From Dongshaea marina (GTDB lineage Bacteria; Pseudomonadota; Gammaproteobacteria; Enterobacterales; Aeromonadaceae), in the NCBI RefSeq assembly GCF_003072645.1, contig NZ_CP028897.1:757658-821657 (forward strand): DNA of 64,000 bases, read 5' to 3'. A program made the position numbers and the translations under genes. Positions 55,685 through 64,000 of this stretch are shown one piece after another; position 1 is the first letter of the stretch, and every line of letters begins with the position of its first letter. The notes under the pieces were generated by a model that ran no database searches, was not told the DNA's origin, and worked only from the letters and a program-made list of their open reading frames with translations.

Positions 55685-57563
55685 GGGTTATTGGCCTACA
55701 CCGGCGGGAGAGAGCATTTTAGTTTTCGGATCCTTGCTAAGTGCATCACAGTTTTGCCAGGGGCTATTGTAGGCGGGATGGGCGGCAGACTCAAAAATAA
55801 GGGGTAATTTTTACCAAAAATTGAACAATCATATTCGATGGTATCGGTTGAGCCCTATCTCGGGCTCTGCGGGTGGCTTGGTTCCATTTAAGAGGGCAGG
55901 CCCCATCACGGGGAGATCCGACAGCTGCAGACCCAGAGCGGTAATCGAGGCGTCGAGCAACTCATTACTGGGGGCCTGAAATCAGAAAATGGTAGTTGTG
56001 AGTGCACATTGGATTTTTGTGGAAATATACCTCCTTTAATTTGGATATCGACCTAATCTCACTACATACTCTAGGCACCGACTGCCAATCAGAATTATCT
56101 TATTTCAAAGTTGAGTAGATGATGTTTAATGGTGTGAGTATTAACTAGAATAAAATTTATCAAGTGTATCATTTCGCATTTAGTATTATCAGTATCTAAT
56201 TTTGTTAAAGCTATATTAACTAAGTTTATCCTTTTAAAATCTAGAAAGTTATCTATACTTATTCGTGGATCATTTCATGCTTAACTTGCTCATGTTTTAG
56301 TGTGTGGAGAGTTTCGAAGGCTAAGTGAAAATATTTGACTCTGGATACTGGAGTAGCCATCTCACTTTGAGATATGTTTTTAGATGTATTTTTTATACTT
56401 CATGGGTATTGAAGTCGTAGATAGTACCCATACATTCTATCAAGGTATTCTATGGAACACTGATTTAGATGGATAAGGTCAAAACGATAGTTTTTTTACG
56501 ATACAAAGACTTATGCTCTCGTATTTGAGAAAGCGTACACAAGGAGGTGTTCCAGTGGGCATGGTTTCATTTGACCGACGATTAATCATTTGCCTTGCTC
56601 TTCATTGTCGCTTTTTGCATACAAGTATAGAATAAATAGTGCGCTGACTTTTGACAGAGAGTCTCTTTTTGCCGACATATATAGAGTTTAACGGTGCGTC
56701 AACAGCAGACGTGCATGGCATTTAGTATTTATATTTACTGAGATTGTGTTACTTGGATGGGGGCAGAAGGTTATGAGACATAATTTGACATTAATAATCA
56801 GTGTGTCAAGAGAACTGGATTTTTTACATTAAGTCGGAGTGTTCCGTAATGCAACCTTAATGTACCCTTAATAGACGTCATATAAAGACAATGTTTTGGA
56901 TTTATTTTTAGTGACAGATGATGACGAACGGCTAAAGGGGGTCGCATAAATTGAAACACTAAAGTTCAATCCTTTGTATTATGATTGAACATCATAAAAT
57001 GATGGTGTGATAATAATCACATCATTACTTTAAGTATGAGTTTGATGATCGAGTTTTCACTAGAGGGGTTCGTTTATATTTTTATGAGATATATTAGGCA
57101 GGGATAATATTATACCCGAAAGCAGACTGAACTTATATATGTTCATTTCTGGCCTTGGTAGAAACTAGTGCTCAATAACTTTATTTGAGCTAGGCTTACT
57201 ATTGCTGCTATTCATTTTTGAATATGCTAGTGCGGTAGCTATGAGGATTAATAATTATATTGATCGACTAGTGGAATAGCAGTTTACATTAAGCATTTCC
57301 CATTTTTAATAAGAGTAGATATGCATATTTCATCACATTAGCGGTAGTAATTAAGATACTATGCTAACTTAATTATATGTAAATTATATTTTGTTGCAGT
57401 AGAAGATATTCTAGACCAGAATTTGTATTAACATATAAAAGATATTGTCTCATAAGTTAACTAACGTTCTCAATATTTTATTAGATAATCTACAAGTATT
57501 TCATGGAAGTTACAAGGTTTTTAGTTTTGCATCAGATATAATCATATTTCAGGATTAAATAAT
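55685..57563. other. Long gene-free region upstream of the NRPS/PKS cluster
   Basis: About 1.9 kb. From about 56000 the composition turns strongly AT-rich and all frames are closed by frequent stops. It contains one perfect CRP-type site (57006-57021). Remnant genes could not be recognised. Confidence 0.5.
57006..57021. promoter_or_regulatory. CRP-type binding site
   Basis: TGTGA-N6-TCACA (spacer TAATAA), an exact match to the CRP consensus half sites, 542 bp upstream of the NRPS start. Suggests catabolite control of the cluster or of an unannotated transcript. Confidence 0.5.
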
Positions 57564-60500
57564 ATGAAAAATACAAAACCTATATTTATAGATATTTCTA
57601 AGTGGGCAGATATAAAGCCTCAAGATGTAGCCGTTGATTACTGTGGAAGCACATTGACGTATAGCGAATTAGAATATAGATCAAATATGTTGGCGCAATA
57701 TTTGATATTAAGATATCCCGCTCATCAGAAAGGCAATGTAGCTGTATATTTGGAACCCGGACTAATGGTGCCAGTTGTATTGCTTGCAATACTTAAGTCA
57801 GGATTTGCGTATATTCCATTGTCTGATTTTCAGCCCAAGGAAAGAATAAATAAAATTCTAGCCGATTCATCAGCATTCCTAGTTATCTCAACAGAAAAAT
57901 TAATTAAAGATAAAAAAATAGATACACTTTATACCCCCAGTTTGATCTTAGAAAATGTTGACTTCAATAAAATAGATGTATGCAATAGACTACCAGAAGT
58001 ATCTATTAATGACCTGGCTTATATTCTGTATACATCAGGATCGACGGGAATACCTAAAGGGGTTGCGATTGAGCATGAGAATTTGAGTTATTATTTGGAT
58101 TGCTTCAATAATGATCTCTGGTCTGAGACCAAATCGATTTTACCACTTACCTCTTCTCTTAGCTTTGCTGCGGCAGTTGCTCAATTATATGCTCCTCTAT
58201 TACGTGGAGATACCTTGTATATTTTACCAAAGAACATATTGAATAAACCAGAAGAAATATGCTCCTGGTATCAAAAACATTCAAACGCATCAATATATTG
58301 TGTACCTACTGTCTGGGATGAAATATTACAATATGTAAAAAACAATAGTGCCTATAATTATTTACCCAAAACAATATTTCTATCTGGTGAGAGCGTACCT
58401 TTTGAACTAAAGGAACGAACTTTTTCTCAGATACCAGGTGTCAGGATATTCAATTTATATGGCCCGACAGAAGCAACGGCTAATGGATCATTTTCAGAGC
58501 TTGAAATATTAAAGCCTGTCACTCTAGGGAAGGCCTTAAGTGGAAGTGAGATTTGTATTTTAGATCGCAATAACCTTCCTGTATCAGATGGTGAGGTCGG
58601 TGAGATATGTATTGTTGGTAAAGGTGTAGCTCGTGGATATTTACATAATGAAGAGCTCAATGCGCAACGTTTTTTTGATAGCGATAAAGGAAGGGGGCAT
58701 CGTACAGGAGATCTAGGTAAATTTAACCTTGATGGTGATCTGATATATATGGGTAGGATGGATAGACAGATTAAGATTCATGGGGTTAGAATTGATCCTG
58801 GCGAGATTGAGGGTATTCTAATTCAACATCCAGATATGAAAAAAGTAGTAGTAAGAGCAATTTCATCAAGCCATGGAAAGTTAAAGTTAGTAGCCTATTT
58901 AATTACTAAAGATAAATCGCCAACTGTAAATGAGATTAGAGATTTCATGAAACTGAGAATCCCTCAATCCATGATGCCTAATCACTTTGCTTATATTGAC
59001 AAGTTACCTAAGTTGCCAAATGGAAAGTTGGATGAGGGAAGATTACCATTACCGAACTTAGAGCGGCCTGAGCTAAGTTATCCATTGAGCAAACCTTCAA
59101 ATGATATTGAAAGAGAACTAGTAGATATTTGGCAGCAAGTATTGAATTTTAGTGATTTAGGTGTAGATGATAATTTTTTTGACCTTGGAGGTACTTCACT
59201 ACAAGCAACTAAGGTCAGGCAGATGATTCGTCAATATTTATTTTGTACGATTGATTATGAGATGTTTTTCAATAACCCCACACCGCGTCAATTGGCGTTG
59301 ATTATCCCTTATTATGTGAATGACGAGAGCTTCATTGGAGCCGATTTTGCTTCAGTTAATTCTGATTCTCTCCTATCTTCTCAGCAGTATTATTTTCTTA
59401 CCTTAGATCAAATTAGTATGTCTCCTGCTGCGTATCAAATAGCATTTAAAATCAGCGCAACAGGTTCAGTGAATGTTGATGCCTTGGAGTGGTGCATAAG
59501 GAAAGTACTCAAGTACAACCCCGTACTAAGAACCCGGTTTAATTTGGGTGAAATATCTTGCACAGAAGGAGGATACTCTATTGACTCTGTTTTCATGACA
59601 CAACAATCATTAGAACATCTTACAACTCCTTTAGATGATCTGAATGATTGCCAATTATTGAGTCTGACGGAAAAACAAGTTATTAGCTTAGATCGAGAGC
59701 CGCCTCTTGCTATTCAATTGTTAACTCGAAACAATCAAGAGTACATGCTATTATTCAAAATGCATCATGCTGTTTTTGATCATGATTCAATAGCGATAGT
59801 CTTTAATCAGTTTATTAGTTACTATCGCGATTATTTAGCTGGCGATCGTAGTAATGAGCCTTCCATTAAGTACCAATATACAGGATATAGCCAATGGCAG
59901 AATAATGCATTAAAACATTCACTGTATCCACAAGAAATGGATTTTTGGATGGAATCTTTCTACGATTATTTACGAAAAGGAGCCGATGCATCTATGTTCC
60001 CTGAAAGAGTTGACTGTATCGGAGGGAACTACAAAATTGAATTGCCGGATGAACTAACACAAGAGATTCGAAGCTTTTCAAGGAAACATAATACAACACC
60101 ATTTGTCTTTATGTTAACAGTATTCAATTTTTTACTAAACTCAGAGACAGCCTACCATAATATACCAATTGGCATACCAGTTTCAAATAGAATGCTTTAT
60201 GAGAACTCTTCATTAGTTGGGTGTTTTGTCAATATGATTACTTACTATGACTGTATAAATCCATCAGATGATATAGTTACCTTGCTTGAGCATAGTAAGA
60301 AGAGGGTTTATTCAATATTAGATAATCAGAGTCTGCCATATATTGATTTAGTTCGCGAGGCACGCGCTAAAGGTATTTATAGTAAACTGAGGTTCCCTAT
60401 TTGCTTTAATTATCTATCTGAGGTTACTTCAGGTATTGATATAGATGGTTGCACTTTTAATTATCGACACATAGATAATAATTATGCTCGGTTTGATTTG

Positions 60501-60626
60501 ATGCTGTCAGTGGCTGAAGGCTCTTCAATGTCTATTAATATAAATTATATTAAAGATTGCTTTAGTGATACAGAAGTACGCATATTGTCTGATAAGTATA
60601 TATCTATATTGTCAGGTGTTATTTAG
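57564..60626 (+). CDS. NRPS loading protein, A-PCP-C
   Basis: 1020 residues in three domains. Adenylation (about 1-505): YILYTSGSTGIPKG, NLYGPTEAT, HRTGDLG, MGRMDRQIKIHG and LPNGKLDEG. Carrier protein (about 512-590): DDNFFDLGGTSLQATKV, with Ser545 for phosphopantetheine. Condensation (about 615-1015): MHHAVFDHDS, with H734, H735, D739, then IGIPVSNR and LVGCFVNMI. The start has no condensation domain before the A domain, so it is an initiation unit. The A domain shows SLSFAAAVAQL where amino-acid-activating domains have F-D; the Asp that binds the alpha-amino group is replaced by Ala, so the substrate is probably not an ordinary alpha-amino acid. The gene is AT-rich, 40 bp before the next one. 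Confidence 0.93.
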   Translation: MKNTKPIFIDISKWADIKPQDVAVDYCGSTLTYSELEYRSNMLAQYLILRYPAHQKGNVAVYLEPGLMVPVVLLAILKSGFAYIPLSDFQPKERINKILADSSAFLVISTEKLIKDKKIDTLYTPSLILENVDFNKIDVCNRLPEVSINDLAYILYTSGSTGIPKGVAIEHENLSYYLDCFNNDLWSETKSILPLTSSLSFAAAVAQLYAPLLRGDTLYILPKNILNKPEEICSWYQKHSNASIYCVPTVWDEILQYVKNNSAYNYLPKTIFLSGESVPFELKERTFSQIPGVRIFNLYGPTEATANGSFSELEILKPVTLGKALSGSEICILDRNNLPVSDGEVGEICIVGKGVARGYLHNEELNAQRFFDSDKGRGHRTGDLGKFNLDGDLIYMGRMDRQIKIHGVRIDPGEIEGILIQHPDMKKVVVRAISSSHGKLKLVAYLITKDKSPTVNEIRDFMKLRIPQSMMPNHFAYIDKLPKLPNGKLDEGRLPLPNLERPELSYPLSKPSNDIERELVDIWQQVLNFSDLGVDDNFFDLGGTSLQATKVRQMIRQYLFCTIDYEMFFNNPTPRQLALIIPYYVNDESFIGADFASVNSDSLLSSQQYYFLTLDQISMSPAAYQIAFKISATGSVNVDALEWCIRKVLKYNPVLRTRFNLGEISCTEGGYSIDSVFMTQQSLEHLTTPLDDLNDCQLLSLTEKQVISLDREPPLAIQLLTRNNQEYMLLFKMHHAVFDHDSIAIVFNQFISYYRDYLAGDRSNEPSIKYQYTGYSQWQNNALKHSLYPQEMDFWMESFYDYLRKGADASMFPERVDCIGGNYKIELPDELTQEIRSFSRKHNTTPFVFMLTVFNFLLNSETAYHNIPIGIPVSNRMLYENSSLVGCFVNMITYYDCINPSDDIVTLLEHSKKRVYSILDNQSLPYIDLVREARAKGIYSKLRFPICFNYLSEVTSGIDIDGCTFNYRHIDNNYARFDLMLSVAEGSSMSININYIKDCFSDTEVRILSDKYISILSGVI

Positions 60627-60666
60627 ATTAAGTTGATATCTAAACACATTGATTAGGGGATAGAGC

Positions 60667-62190
60667 ATGGCATCGAAAAAATTAATTCATGATTACTTTT
60701 CTAATCAGGCGAATAGAACACCTGACAGTATAGCAATAAAATCAGATAAAGGACATTTAACCTATCGGCAGCTTGAGAATCGTTCTAATGCACTTGCAGG
60801 TTATTTAATTCATCATGATGTAAAACCTGGTGAAATCATTGGTGTTTATCTCAGTAGAGATATTGATTTAATTATCACCTTACTTGCTATATTGAAAGCG
60901 GGAGCATGTTACTTACCACTAGATCCTTACTACCCTCAAGAACGTCTATCGTATATGGTTGAACACTCAGGCACAGCATTGGTCATTACAGATAAAATTA
61001 ACGAAATAGATTTTGGCAATGATAGATGTGAACTTTTGGAATTCAGCGAAGCTGAACTATCTAGGACTAATCAAACTGATATTCCGACAGTTGATGACGA
61101 TTCGCTTTGTTATATCATGTATACCTCAGGATCGACAGGAACTCCTAAGGGAGTAATGGTTAGTCATCGTACGGTTGTTAACTATTTGGAATGGATGCAG
61201 TATGAGTTCGGCATATCCAATAATGATGTAGTTTTAAACCAATCTTCTTTTAGCTTTGACGTATCAGTATGGGAAATTTTCTGGCCATTAATAACGGGGG
61301 CGAGTTGTGCATTAATCAGCGATGATATGAAGTATGATCCTGATTTATTAGCGGAGTTTATTATCCTGCATCAAGTGACAGTTATACAGTTTGTTCCTAC
61401 TGCTTTGAGAATTATTGTTGAGGCTAAAGTACTCGTTGATTGTCATTCACTTACACATATTTTCTCTGGAGGAGAATCACTAGAACAAAAACTAGTTAAT
61501 GAACTCTCATATCAGTTTTCAGGGCAGATACATAATTTATATGGTCCAACTGAAGCGACGATTTTTGCCTGTCATTGGAGGTGTAAATCAGCTTCCAACG
61601 ATATAATTGTCCCAATTGGAAAGCCTATTCCACACGCGTTAAGCTATATTTTAAATGATCAATTGCAACAAGTTCCTGTTGGAAATCGAGGAGAGTTGTA
61701 TTTGACAGGGGATATTCTTGCAAAAGGATATTTAAAAAATGAGGAATTGACAAATGAGAGATTTGTAGAAGATCCATTCATGGGAATAGAAAATCAAAAA
61801 ATGTATCGAACTGGTGATTTAGTTAGCCAACGAGTAGATGGAGTCTTGGACTTTCATGGCAGAATTGATAGTCAGATAAAGTTTAGGGGGCATCGAATTG
61901 AGCTTTCTGAGATTGAAAGCAATCTTCAGTCTATGCCAGAAATAACTCATGCTGCAGTTATCGCTGAATATAACGAAGAGAAAATTATATCACACCTGTC
62001 TGCCTTCTATGTGCTTGGACAAGATAAGAGTTTAAGTCCATCTGAAATCAAAAAATATTTGTCAAAGATTCTGCCTTTCTTTATGTTGCCATCTAATTTT
62101 GTTGAATTAGCTAGTATACCAACACTTCCAAATGGAAAATTTGATAAATCAATTCTCAGCTCATATAAGAATAAGGGTTGGGATTTTTAG
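60667..62190 (+). CDS. Stand-alone NRPS adenylation domain
   Basis: 507 residues, one A domain only. Motifs: YIMYTSGSTGTPKG, SFSFDVSVWEIFWPL (Asp for the amino group present), NLYGPTEAT, YRTGDL, HGRIDSQIKFRGHRIE and LPNGKFDKS (Lys). Read by eye against GrsA, the pocket residues come out as D-V-W-Q-F-G-L-I-F-K, nearest to the published glutamine-type code but not identical. It should load an amino acid on the free carrier protein encoded next. GGGGAT precedes the ATG. Confidence 0.92.
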   Translation: MASKKLIHDYFSNQANRTPDSIAIKSDKGHLTYRQLENRSNALAGYLIHHDVKPGEIIGVYLSRDIDLIITLLAILKAGACYLPLDPYYPQERLSYMVEHSGTALVITDKINEIDFGNDRCELLEFSEAELSRTNQTDIPTVDDDSLCYIMYTSGSTGTPKGVMVSHRTVVNYLEWMQYEFGISNNDVVLNQSSFSFDVSVWEIFWPLITGASCALISDDMKYDPDLLAEFIILHQVTVIQFVPTALRIIVEAKVLVDCHSLTHIFSGGESLEQKLVNELSYQFSGQIHNLYGPTEATIFACHWRCKSASNDIIVPIGKPIPHALSYILNDQLQQVPVGNRGELYLTGDILAKGYLKNEELTNERFVEDPFMGIENQKMYRTGDLVSQRVDGVLDFHGRIDSQIKFRGHRIELSEIESNLQSMPEITHAAVIAEYNEEKIISHLSAFYVLGQDKSLSPSEIKKYLSKILPFFMLPSNFVELASIPTLPNGKFDKSILSSYKNKGWDF

Positions 62191-62255
62191 CCACCAGGGA
62201 ATGACTCTATAACCATCAAGGATTGAGGTTGTCAACCATTGAGGAACATAATGTT

Positions 62256-62522
62256 ATGTCAAAAAACAAAATAGTTAATACTTCCGAAGTAGAGCAGAAG
62301 ATAATCTCTATATGGAGAGATGTCCTTAATTCTCAGGCATTATCCAGTGATGAAAATTTTTTTGATGCGGGAGGTAATTCACTGCTTATGTCAAAAGTTC
62401 ATAGACAGATTAGAAATAAACTGGAGATACCTATATCAATCATTGATTTGTTTCAGTATCCAACAGTGAAAATGATCAGTGAGATAATCTGCGAAAAGCA
62501 TAAGAAGTCACTGGCGGCATAG
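62256..62522 (+). CDS. Stand-alone peptidyl carrier protein
   Basis: Start at 62256 is taken for GAGG nine nt upstream, giving 88 residues; an upstream in-frame start is possible. The phosphopantetheine site is NFFDAGGNSLLMSKV (Ser in GGNSL). This free carrier likely pairs with the stand-alone A protein and with the C domain at the end of the loading protein. Confidence 0.9.
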   Translation: MSKNKIVNTSEVEQKIISIWRDVLNSQALSSDENFFDAGGNSLLMSKVHRQIRNKLEIPISIIDLFQYPTVKMISEIICEKHKKSLAA

Positions 62523-62801
62523 AGTATCAGATATTTATATAATTTCGCAGTGTTGTTAGGTTAGTTCTTCCTTAAAATCATGCATCAAATACACTATCCT
62601 AGATCGTACTGTGAATCTTTATTTAATCAGTATTACGAATATCAATCACATACTCCATAAAAATTAATGCAATAATTTCATGATTAATCTGGAGTGTGCT
62701 CCCCAATTGAAAATAGCTGTCTTATATCTTATTCAATTAACTATATTAATCATTTTAGTTATTGTCACTCTTTATTATATATATTAATTATGAGGTGTCA
62801 C

Positions 62802-64000
62802 ATGAAGCATCAACCAAAGCTCCGTGATAAGGATATTGCCATTGTAGGAATGTCTGGTCGATTTCCCGGTGCTGAAGATATTAATAAATTCTGGAATAAT
62901 CTTTGCGCAGGACTAGAGACAATCAGTACTTTTACTGATCAGGAGCTGAGAGAATCAGGTATTGATGAGGAACTTATTGCTTCAGAGAGTTATATACGTC
63001 GCCGCGGTATCTTAGGGGATGCTCAGGAGTTTGATGCCAATTTTTTTGATATAACTCCGCGTGATGCAGAAATAATGGATCCCCAGCACAGAGTTTTTTT
63101 AGAGTGTAGCTGGCATGCTTTTGAAGACGCAGGTTATGTTCCCGCATCATATCCGGGTAAAGTTGGGGTATTTGGAGGAACAGGGACTGCCTGGCATCTT
63201 AACAAGGTTCACTCTCATCCAGACGTTCAACAGTATGCCAGTGGCGCCTCTGTTGTGACGAATAATGACAAAGATTATGTGACGACAAGGGTGTCATACA
63301 AATTGAATCTCAAAGGTCCTAGTGTCAATGTGCAAACCGCATGTTCCACAGCGATGGTTGCAGTTGTAATGGGAGTCAATAGCCTTTTAAGTGGTGAGAG
63401 TGATCTCATTGTAGCAGGTGGAGTTTCCGTTGATACACCCGAACGCTATGGCTATCCATACATGCAAGGGGGAATGGAATCAGCAGATGGGCGCTGTTAT
63501 GCCTTTGATTCCAGAGCAAATGGAACAGTATTTAGCAGGGGTGTTGGTGTTGTGCTGCTAAAGCGCTTACAAGATGCAGTCAGAGATGGCGACCATATAT
63601 ATTCGGTTATTAAAGGTGGTGCCATTAATAATGATGGGAACTTAAAAGCTGGATTTACTGCTCCAAGTATTGAGGGGCAGGTTGAAGTCGCTAAACAAGC
63701 AATCAAAAATTCTGAAATAGATGTTTCTAATATTCAGTTTGTGGAAGCTCATGGCACAGCAACCGCATTGGGTGATCCAATCGAGTTTACATCATTATCC
63801 AAAACTTTTCGCAGCTTTACCGATAAGAAACAGTTTTGCCGTCTAGGTTCAGTTAAAACAAATATTGGTCACACTGATGCAGCATCAGGTGTTGCTAGCC
63901 TAATTAAAGCATCTATGGCACTTGAGAAAGGTGAGCTACCAGAGTCGCTGCATTTTGTTTCTCCAAATTCTAATATTGATTTTGAAGATAGTCCGTTTGT
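62802..64000 (+). CDS. Type I polyketide synthase, ketosynthase domain, cut by right edge
   Basis: The frame opens at ATG 62802 with GAGG upstream and is still open at 64000, so 399 residues are visible. It begins directly with a ketosynthase: KDIAIVGMSGRFPGAEDINK, then DPQHRVFLE, the active Cys181 in QTACSTAM, His317 in EAHGTATALGDP and His357 in KTNIGHTDAASG. All three catalytic residues are present, so it is a condensing KS, not a starter decarboxylase (KSQ). Further domains lie outside the window. It would extend the peptidyl intermediate by a malonyl-type unit. Confidence 0.95.
   Translation, partial: MKHQPKLRDKDIAIVGMSGRFPGAEDINKFWNNLCAGLETISTFTDQELRESGIDEELIASESYIRRRGILGDAQEFDANFFDITPRDAEIMDPQHRVFLECSWHAFEDAGYVPASYPGKVGVFGGTGTAWHLNKVHSHPDVQQYASGASVVTNNDKDYVTTRVSYKLNLKGPSVNVQTACSTAMVAVVMGVNSLLSGESDLIVAGGVSVDTPERYGYPYMQGGMESADGRCYAFDSRANGTVFSRGVGVVLLKRLQDAVRDGDHIYSVIKGGAINNDGNLKAGFTAPSIEGQVEVAKQAIKNSEIDVSNIQFVEAHGTATALGDPIEFTSLSKTFRSFTDKKQFCRLGSVKTNIGHTDAASGVASLIKASMALEKGELPESLHFVSPNSNIDFEDSPF

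Noticed and set aside
55424-55807. 127-codon frame on the plus strand upstream of treC
   Set aside because: No start signal and unnatural composition; the opposite strand has a better membrane-type frame.

Overview
The window looks like the chromosome of a free-living, probably aquatic gammaproteobacterium. MetA, TreC and the hydrogenase accessory proteins resemble Vibrio/Aeromonas/Shewanella/enterobacterial types, and a GDSL acyltransferase of the Aeromonas type is present. Gene density is ordinary, GC is intermediate, and several AT-rich accessory islands occur. No rRNA, tRNA or CRISPR array was recognised. Order-level placement is a guess.

Layout. 1-4.6 kb: a DedA-family protein cut by the left edge, a large exported protein of unknown function with a small lipoprotein upstream, and an aromatic amino acid permease broken by a frameshift. 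5.9-14.1 kb (+): a hydrogenase maturation operon hypF-A-B-C-D-E, then hypX; hypB carries a very long His-rich tract. 14.5-18.6 kb: a coiled-coil protein with a C-terminal membrane anchor, a GNAT enzyme, a MerR regulator, a YbjQ/zinc-ribbon pair and metA. 18.7-28 kb: an exported 877-aa unknown, a periplasmic binding protein, then an AT-rich island with a phospholipase D-like protein, an IS982-family element, a possible Cys-His-Asp hydrolase and a metallophosphatase. 28-31.7 kb: two divergent paralogous STAS/SpoIIAA-like genes, an SRAP protein, a small lipoprotein, and an AT-rich unknown gene lying between dispersed repeats. 31.8-34.9 kb (-): yheO-type regulator, azlC, azlD and a cysteine desulfidase gene. 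36.7-41.2 kb (-): a four-subunit group 3b-type [NiFe] hydrogenase with its maturation protease, the likely client of the hyp genes about 25 kb away. 41.8-46 kb: a class II glutamine amidotransferase, a GDSL acyltransferase, a binding protein and dispersed repeats. 46.1-51.1 kb (-): a bufferin-type RiPP operon (precursor, MNIO/DUF692, DUF2063, DoxX) whose DUF692 gene is split by a complete IS21-family element with a 6-bp target duplication. 51.4-55.3 kb: a META-domain lipoprotein, a frameshifted oligopeptide-binding protein and treC. 57.6-64 kb (+): the start of an AT-rich hybrid NRPS/PKS cluster (A-PCP-C, stand-alone A, stand-alone PCP, ketosynthase) that runs off the right edge.

How the parts fit. 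HypA/B load Ni, HypE/F make cyanide, HypC/D assemble Fe(CN)2(CO), and HypX may supply CO under air for the HydBGDA hydrogenase, whose large subunit is trimmed by the adjacent protease. The NRPS/PKS genes read as one assembly line in which one extension module is spread over three polypeptides.

A warning on quality: six places in five genes lose the reading frame, and each is repaired by adding a single G/C in a G/C run. These may be sequencing errors rather than true pseudogenes. The IS21 insertion is independent of this and looks real.
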